The translations under genes and the position numbers were made by a program. DNA of 64,000 nt, taken from NCBI RefSeq assembly GCF_003265305.2, contig NZ_CP033459.1, positions 2,108,001-2,172,000 of the forward strand, in the 5' to 3' direction. Of the stretch, positions 59,265 to 64,000 are shown one piece after another. The notes beneath the pieces are model-generated. The model was not told the DNA's origin and did no database searches. It worked only from the letters and a program-made list of their open reading frames with translations. This stretch comes from Pseudoprevotella muciniphila (GTDB lineage Bacteria; Bacteroidota; Bacteroidia; Bacteroidales; Bacteroidaceae). Position 1 is the stretch's first letter. Each line of letters begins with the position of its first letter.

Positions 59265-61322
59265 TTATTCCACTATTACTTCATCTGTAAATATCCAGCC
59301 GCCCTGCCGTCCGTTGGCTACTGCTGTGAGGCGGACGTAGCGGCACTTTGCCGTGCCTTTCCAGCCCATCTCACGATAGATGATGTCCGGAATGTCGGGA
59401 CTGATGGTGTGAGTTTCGCGCCCCACTTCGCGGAAGTTGATGCCGTCGTCGCTGATGCTTGTAACGACTTCCTTCGGCAACCATATCCACTGGTCATTTC
59501 GCTGCATGTAACAGGCTTTTACGCCATGTATTTCTTTCAGTTTACCTAAATCGATGGTTACTTCAAAATTTTTTGTCTCCACTCCCTGCCAGCGCTTATC
59601 CTGATACATAAAACTGCCACGCACACCATCAGTCAGCGCTGAGTCGCCTCCGGCTGTGTATTTGTGTGAGTACTTGTCTGTATAAATGACGGGGCAGCCA
59701 GAAGCCAGATGCCTGATGCGTGTCCTTGCCTCTTTGCGGTCGCCTTTCTCGGCGGCGAGGTTGAATGTGTTGTACCCCATAGCGCGCAACCAGTCCACTT
59801 GCTGCAAGGCAAGGCTATGGAAATGCTGCCAGTTCTTGTTCTCCGGCAGGCTCCAACCATCTTCGGCAATGGCAAGTATGCGGGGGTAAATCATGTATTC
59901 GGCATGTTCTGCCGTAGGGATGTGCTCTGCCCATACGTTGCCCTGTACACCGAGGATATGCTTTGCCTCCGATGGTGTCAGTTCTGCAGGCACAGGATCG
60001 TAGGCATACGTCTTTTCGAGTGGGACGTATCCGCCCACACCCCTTGGTTCCACTTGTGGGTCGTCCTGAGCATTGTCGAGATAGCATTGCCATGGTGTCA
60101 TCACGGCATCGTGCCCTGTGCGTGCTGCTTCTATACCGCCTTGCTCACCGCGCCACGACATCACTGTGGCACGCGGCGACAGACCGCCTTCGATGATTTC
60201 ATCCCATCCGAGAAGTTTCCTGCCGTGAGCATTGAGGAAACTCTCTATACGACGTGTGAGATAACTTTGCAGTTCTTCTACCGATTTCAAGTTCTCATCC
60301 TGCATGCGCTTCTGGCATTTAGGACAATTCGCCCAATGCGAACGATTCGCCTCGTCTCCGCCGATATGGATGTATTCTGAAGGAAACAATGTAAGAACCT
60401 CTGTCAACACGTTTTCAAGAAACTCAAATGTAGCTTCGTTTCCAATGCAAAGTTCACCATTTTGGTATGGCTTGCCAGAGCAGCCGAGTTCGGGCATGGC
60501 TGCAAGCACTTCCCAACTGTGTCCTGGCATTTCTATCTCGGGCACAACGGTGATGTGGAGTTTTGCAGCATAGTCAACAATCTCCCTGATGTCTTTCTGT
60601 GTGTAGTAGCCGCCGTAGGCACCCTCAGGCAAACCTTTTTTTACATCGCAGAACTGCATGCCGGCAGCACCCCAGTCGGTCCACTTGTGCTGTGGGCGGT
60701 AGGCGGTTTTTTGTGTCAGTTGCGGGTATTTCTTGATTTCTATGCGCCAGCCGGGGTCATCGGTGAGGTGCCAGTGGAATCGGTTGATTTTGTAGTGCGC
60801 CATCATGCGCAACTGCTTCTTGAGGTATTCCTTGTCAAAGAAATGGCGCGACACATCAGCATGCCAACCACGCCATCCGAAACGAGGGGCATCATAAATT
60901 CTGCAGAAAGGAAGGATGTAGTTCTCACCTTGCTTTTTTGCCAACTGCTGCAGTGTTTGATGGGCATAAAAAAGACCTGCCGTTCCTGCTGCACTGATGT
61001 CTATGCCTTTGGCGCCAATCTCCATGCGATATGCCTCGGGCGACTCAAACTGCGGGTCGAGGTTGTCTATTGTGTACCGCACAGCGGCATCGTCTGCTTT
61101 TCCGATGGTGCGGAGTGAGAAGCCATTTGCTGCAATCTGTTCGGACAGGATTTTCATCTCCTTTCCTTTCAGCCCTATGTAGCAACTCATCTCGGAAGGT
61201 CTGAGGGTCAGCACCTTATCGCCTTTCTGGGCATATTGTGGATAGGGCACCACATCGAGCGCGCGCTGGGCAGTGGCGGTAAGAGATAGGCATGATGCCA
61301 ATAGAAAAATCAGTCTCTTCAT
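59265..61322 (-). CDS. Beta-N-acetylhexosaminidase (GH20)
   Basis: 685 residues with a signal peptide (MKRLIFLLASCLSLTATAQ). A GH20b domain precedes the barrel (FGWRGWHADVSRHFF, INRFHWHLTDDPGWRIE). The catalytic pair lies in YIHIGGDEANRSHW (Asp-Glu near 326). The C-terminus is an F5/8-type C carbohydrate-binding domain. It removes terminal GlcNAc or GalNAc from glycans. Next to a GH92 mannosidase it suggests N-glycan breakdown. Confidence 0.94.
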   Translation of the reverse strand: MKRLIFLLASCLSLTATAQRALDVVPYPQYAQKGDKVLTLRPSEMSCYIGLKGKEMKILSEQIAANGFSLRTIGKADDAAVRYTIDNLDPQFESPEAYRMEIGAKGIDISAAGTAGLFYAHQTLQQLAKKQGENYILPFCRIYDAPRFGWRGWHADVSRHFFDKEYLKKQLRMMAHYKINRFHWHLTDDPGWRIEIKKYPQLTQKTAYRPQHKWTDWGAAGMQFCDVKKGLPEGAYGGYYTQKDIREIVDYAAKLHITVVPEIEMPGHSWEVLAAMPELGCSGKPYQNGELCIGNEATFEFLENVLTEVLTLFPSEYIHIGGDEANRSHWANCPKCQKRMQDENLKSVEELQSYLTRRIESFLNAHGRKLLGWDEIIEGGLSPRATVMSWRGEQGGIEAARTGHDAVMTPWQCYLDNAQDDPQVEPRGVGGYVPLEKTYAYDPVPAELTPSEAKHILGVQGNVWAEHIPTAEHAEYMIYPRILAIAEDGWSLPENKNWQHFHSLALQQVDWLRAMGYNTFNLAAEKGDRKEARTRIRHLASGCPVIYTDKYSHKYTAGGDSALTDGVRGSFMYQDKRWQGVETKNFEVTIDLGKLKEIHGVKACYMQRNDQWIWLPKEVVTSISDDGINFREVGRETHTISPDIPDIIYREMGWKGTAKCRYVRLTAVANGRQGGWIFTDEVIVE

Positions 61323-61347
61323 ATTTTCTTATATAGTTTGCGAATGA

Positions 61348-63573
61348 TTATTTGGTTGTAAACTCAATGGTACCGGCATCTATGAGTTCGTCGTGTGAGA
61401 TGCGGAACGACTTATGGTTTTTGCCGTCAACCTTCAGTCCGGCAATTCTCTTCCCAGTGCCTTTCTTGTTGATAGTAAGGGTGGGGAGGTTATAGAAATT
61501 GCGGTCGAGGTGGATGGTGATTTTGTCGAACACTGGTGTTGTCAGTGTATAGGAGGGGTCGCCCGGACAGTCGGGATAGAACCCCATCATGGAATAGATA
61601 GCCCAAGCAGACATGGCACCGGTGTCTTCGTTTCCCGGCAGCCCGTCGGGTGCATTGCGGAAGTATTTGGCAAGCAGAGCCTGCGTGAGTTCCTGTGTGC
61701 GCCACTCCTCGCCACGGAAATAACTGAAGAGGTAAGGGTAGGTGATGTCCGGTTCGTTGGCAGGGTCGTAGAGATTGTTGTCGAACACCGACTGCAATTT
61801 CTCTACGAAAATCTTGTCGCCACCCATAGAGCGGGCAAGTCCTTTGATGTCGAAAGGCACATAGAACGTGTAGTTCCATGCGCAGCCTTCGTGGAAACCC
61901 GGATTTGCCTCGAAATTCTGGCCAGCAAGGGGATTGAAGTTCTTGAGGAAACTGCCGTCACCCACACGGGGGCGTATCATGCCTGTCTCCTTGTCAAAAT
62001 AGTTTTTCCAACCCTCCGACTGCTTGAGCAGCATGGTTGCATCGTCCGCCTTTCCGAGATCGGTAGCAAGTCGCGACAGGGCATAGTCTGCCATATAGTA
62101 TTCCAACGCAGCACTCACTGCAAAACTGTTTTCAGAGAGCACTGGGAGATAGCCATTTTGCCGATAGATATCGTTGTCGGGACGCAGAAAGTTTTCTGCG
62201 CCGCGGGTTGTGGCAGATTTCATGCAAAGAGCGTATGCAGCATTGATGTCGAAATCGCGTATGCCGCGCATCCATGTATCGGCTATGACTATGCTCGCGG
62301 GGTCGCCGTCCATGGTATTGGTTTCGCGTCCGTACAGTTCCCATTTGGGCATCCATCCCCACGATTTAGCCTTGTCCACCATGCTGCGCACCATGTCCTG
62401 CTGACGGTCGGGGAATAGAAGGCACAGCAACGGGTGCGTGTTGCGATAGGTGTCCCAAAGCGAGAATACCGTGTAGTGGTTGGAGTCTGTTTTCCCAATA
62501 GATGAAGATTCCATCTTGGGATACCTGCCATCAACGTCTTGCAGAACGTTAGGATGAAGCAACAGGTGGTAGAGACCTGTATAGAATACGGTCTTTTGCT
62601 CATCTGTACCGCCTTCCACTTCTATCTTCGAAAGGTCGTCCTGCCATGCCTTGCGGGCAGTCTGGCGGATATCGTCGAACGACTTTCCTGCCTGTTCTGC
62701 GTCAAGGTTTTTCCTTGCACCATCTATGCTGACAAAAGATATGCCTATACTGACTTCCACTTGGTCGCCTTCAGCACAGTTGTACGTGTAGTACACACCG
62801 ATGTCATCGCCCGAGATTTCTTTCGTATATTTCTTGTAGAGTTTGTATCTTCCTGCGTGTTGGTCCCATGCCGCTTCGGCATCCATTTCGCGCTGTTTCT
62901 TCCAGTAGCCACAGGAGTCTGCTGCCTTGTTTACTCTCATTACGAAATACATAGGATACACGGCATCCGGCACGTTGTAGCAAAAATTGCCGAAGAGTTT
63001 CACTCCCTCTATTTCCGTATCGCTAACCATGCGCACAGTGGCACCCGACTCGTTGGTAAGTCCCTCGCCAAGGTTCATCAGGACATTTCCTTGTCCTTTT
63101 GGGAAGGTGAAGCGTGCACGCGAAGTGCGGGGCGTGGCTGTTACTTCCGTCTTTATGCCGTAGCGCGAAAGGATGTTGCTGTAGTAGCCTGGTGTAGCCA
63201 CGGCGTTGGAGTAGGTGCTGCCATAGTCATGATAATCCACCGACAGAGTGCCTGTCGTTGGCATTAAAAGCAAAGATGAGAGGTCCGGACAGCCCACGCC
63301 GCTGAGGTTAACGTGCGAAAAGCCCGTCATCACGCTGTTGTCGCTGCTATAGGCTGTGGACCACCACCGTTTGTCCTTATCCCATTTGTTCAAGTTGCTT
63401 CCCATTACATTGAATGGTGTAACCGACATCATGCCGTGAGGCAATACGGCACCGGGGTTACATGTGCCGAAATTTGACGTGCCGATGAAAGGATTGACGT
63501 AATCCACGGCAGTTTTCTGTGCATGGGCAACTGATGCCATGCATAGGGCAAGGAAAAGGAAAATCTTCTTCAT
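61348..63573 (-). CDS. Alpha-mannosidase (GH92)
   Basis: 741 residues from MKKIFLFLALCMASVAHAQK, a signal peptide. GH92 signatures include VNPFIGTSNFGTCNPGAVLP, GFSHVNLSGVGCPDLSSLLL, FSLWDTYRNTHPLLCLLFP, NEDTGAMSAWAIYSMMGFYP and the C-terminal beta domain (GKRIAGLKVDGKNHKS). The calcium-dependent inverting enzymes cut alpha-linked mannose. It lies 25 bp before the GH20 gene and is probably in one operon. Confidence 0.95.
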   Translation of the reverse strand: MKKIFLFLALCMASVAHAQKTAVDYVNPFIGTSNFGTCNPGAVLPHGMMSVTPFNVMGSNLNKWDKDKRWWSTAYSSDNSVMTGFSHVNLSGVGCPDLSSLLLMPTTGTLSVDYHDYGSTYSNAVATPGYYSNILSRYGIKTEVTATPRTSRARFTFPKGQGNVLMNLGEGLTNESGATVRMVSDTEIEGVKLFGNFCYNVPDAVYPMYFVMRVNKAADSCGYWKKQREMDAEAAWDQHAGRYKLYKKYTKEISGDDIGVYYTYNCAEGDQVEVSIGISFVSIDGARKNLDAEQAGKSFDDIRQTARKAWQDDLSKIEVEGGTDEQKTVFYTGLYHLLLHPNVLQDVDGRYPKMESSSIGKTDSNHYTVFSLWDTYRNTHPLLCLLFPDRQQDMVRSMVDKAKSWGWMPKWELYGRETNTMDGDPASIVIADTWMRGIRDFDINAAYALCMKSATTRGAENFLRPDNDIYRQNGYLPVLSENSFAVSAALEYYMADYALSRLATDLGKADDATMLLKQSEGWKNYFDKETGMIRPRVGDGSFLKNFNPLAGQNFEANPGFHEGCAWNYTFYVPFDIKGLARSMGGDKIFVEKLQSVFDNNLYDPANEPDITYPYLFSYFRGEEWRTQELTQALLAKYFRNAPDGLPGNEDTGAMSAWAIYSMMGFYPDCPGDPSYTLTTPVFDKITIHLDRNFYNLPTLTINKKGTGKRIAGLKVDGKNHKSFRISHDELIDAGTIEFTTK

Positions 63574-63629
63574 GTCTCGAAGTAGTTGAGGATAATGTGC
63601 GTTGTAGTGAAAATCTTCTTGGGGCAGTT

Positions 63630-63758
63630 CTATCTCGTTAGGTAGAATATAATTCCAGCGATGACAAGTAGCAGAAGAAACAGCCCCACATGAATGCAAA
63701 GCCGGTGGATGTGCTTACGGATGCGTGATTTTCTTTCGGGGTCTTGATGATTGTCCAT
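63630..63758 (-). CDS. Small single-pass membrane peptide
   Basis: 42 residues, MDNHQDPERKSRIRKHIHRL then CIHVGLFLLLLVIAGIIFYL: a charged, basic N-terminus and one membrane helix. It lies between the S41 peptidase and GH92 genes. The function is unknown. Confidence 0.5.
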   Translation of the reverse strand: MDNHQDPERKSRIRKHIHRLCIHVGLFLLLLVIAGIIFYLTR

Positions 63759-63794
63759 GGTATTATTATTTTTTTCAGTGTTTTAGGTAAAATG

Positions 63795-64000
63795 TCAAGA
63801 ATCATTTTTGAGGATTTTTCTCGCGGTTTCAAGAATGGTATCTATGCTCCGTTGATAATCCTCTGAGGCGATATCTACTTTAATGTCAGGGTCTATTCCC
63901 ATTTCCGTGTCGTGCATCTCGATGTCGTACATCGGGCAGGCTGAGAAACGCAACGACCATCCGTTAGGTAATTCCGATGACAGAGGCATGCCCGAACCGC
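63795..64000 (-). CDS. S41-family peptidase, C-terminus (start beyond window)
   Basis: The last ~68 residues read GSGMPLSSELPNGWSLRFSA, CPMYDIEMHDTEMGIDPDIK and VDIASEDYQRSIDTILETAR. The pattern of a product strand after GS.., then a D-x-E region and GI(D/E)PDI, is typical of C-terminal processing (S41) peptidases. The catalytic Ser and Lys are outside the window. Confidence 0.65.
   Translation of the reverse strand, partial: GSGMPLSSELPNGWSLRFSACPMYDIEMHDTEMGIDPDIKVDIASEDYQRSIDTILETARKILKNDS

Overview
This window is a chromosomal segment of a Bacteroidales bacterium, probably Prevotella-like. The evidence is the TonB receptor, GH20 and GH92 glycosidases, a BACON domain, and many promoters of the Bacteroidetes type (TTTG, 19-20 nt, TAnnTTTG). 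A 37.1 kb Mu-like transposable prophage (4227-41342) interrupts it. The main result is that the prophage sits inside cas9 of a type II-C CRISPR-Cas locus, and one spacer of that locus matches the prophage terminase gene at 29 of 30 bases. The single mismatch is silent in the terminase codon. Joining 3323-4226 to 41347-44024 restores an open cas9 of 1193 codons. The invader therefore appears to have disrupted the nuclease of the system that carried a record of it.

Layout: 1-1880, start of a TonB-dependent receptor (minus strand, truncated by the window). 2051-2135, a tracrRNA with promoter, anti-repeat and terminator on the minus strand. 2213-3247, an IS30-family insertion between the tracrRNA and cas9. 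3323-4226, cas9 N-terminal part. 4227-41342, prophage. 41347-44024, cas9 C-terminal part. Then cas1, cas2 and an array of 11 repeats and 10 spacers (45332-46022).

The prophage runs right to left relative to Mu. At the right end are a LexA-type repressor facing the early operon, a ClpP-like SDH protease with its own leaderless promoter, then Ner-like protein, MuA, MuB, an ATPase, small Cys-rich proteins, GemA-like and Gam. The middle holds a rightward packaging and portal block (terS, terL, gp36-like, portal, gpF fused to a CdiA-like nuclease domain), followed in the map by a leftward gpG, a hypothetical and an HNH gene. The left third, read leftward, holds protease-scaffold, BACON-bearing capsid protein, amidase, overlapping spanin-like genes, tail tube, frameshifted tail chaperone, tape measure, tail hub, tail spike and a holin-like protein. 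The far left end, where Mu carries mom, encodes a thymidylate-synthase-like enzyme and a D12 adenine methyltransferase. No contractile sheath gene was recognised, which suggests a siphovirus-like particle.

Right of the array are a four-helix-bundle gene flanked by CCGGA-rich repeats, a secreted esterase, mannose-1-phosphate guanylyltransferase, tRNA-Leu(CAA), greA, a Spy-like secreted protein, a MerR regulator, radA, an FAD oxidoreductase, hipBA, two broken genes (DUF6155-like and higA-like), a lipopolysaccharide kinase, an M20 dipeptidase, GH20, GH92, a small membrane peptide and the end of an S41 peptidase.

All calls come from reading the sequence; no database search was run.
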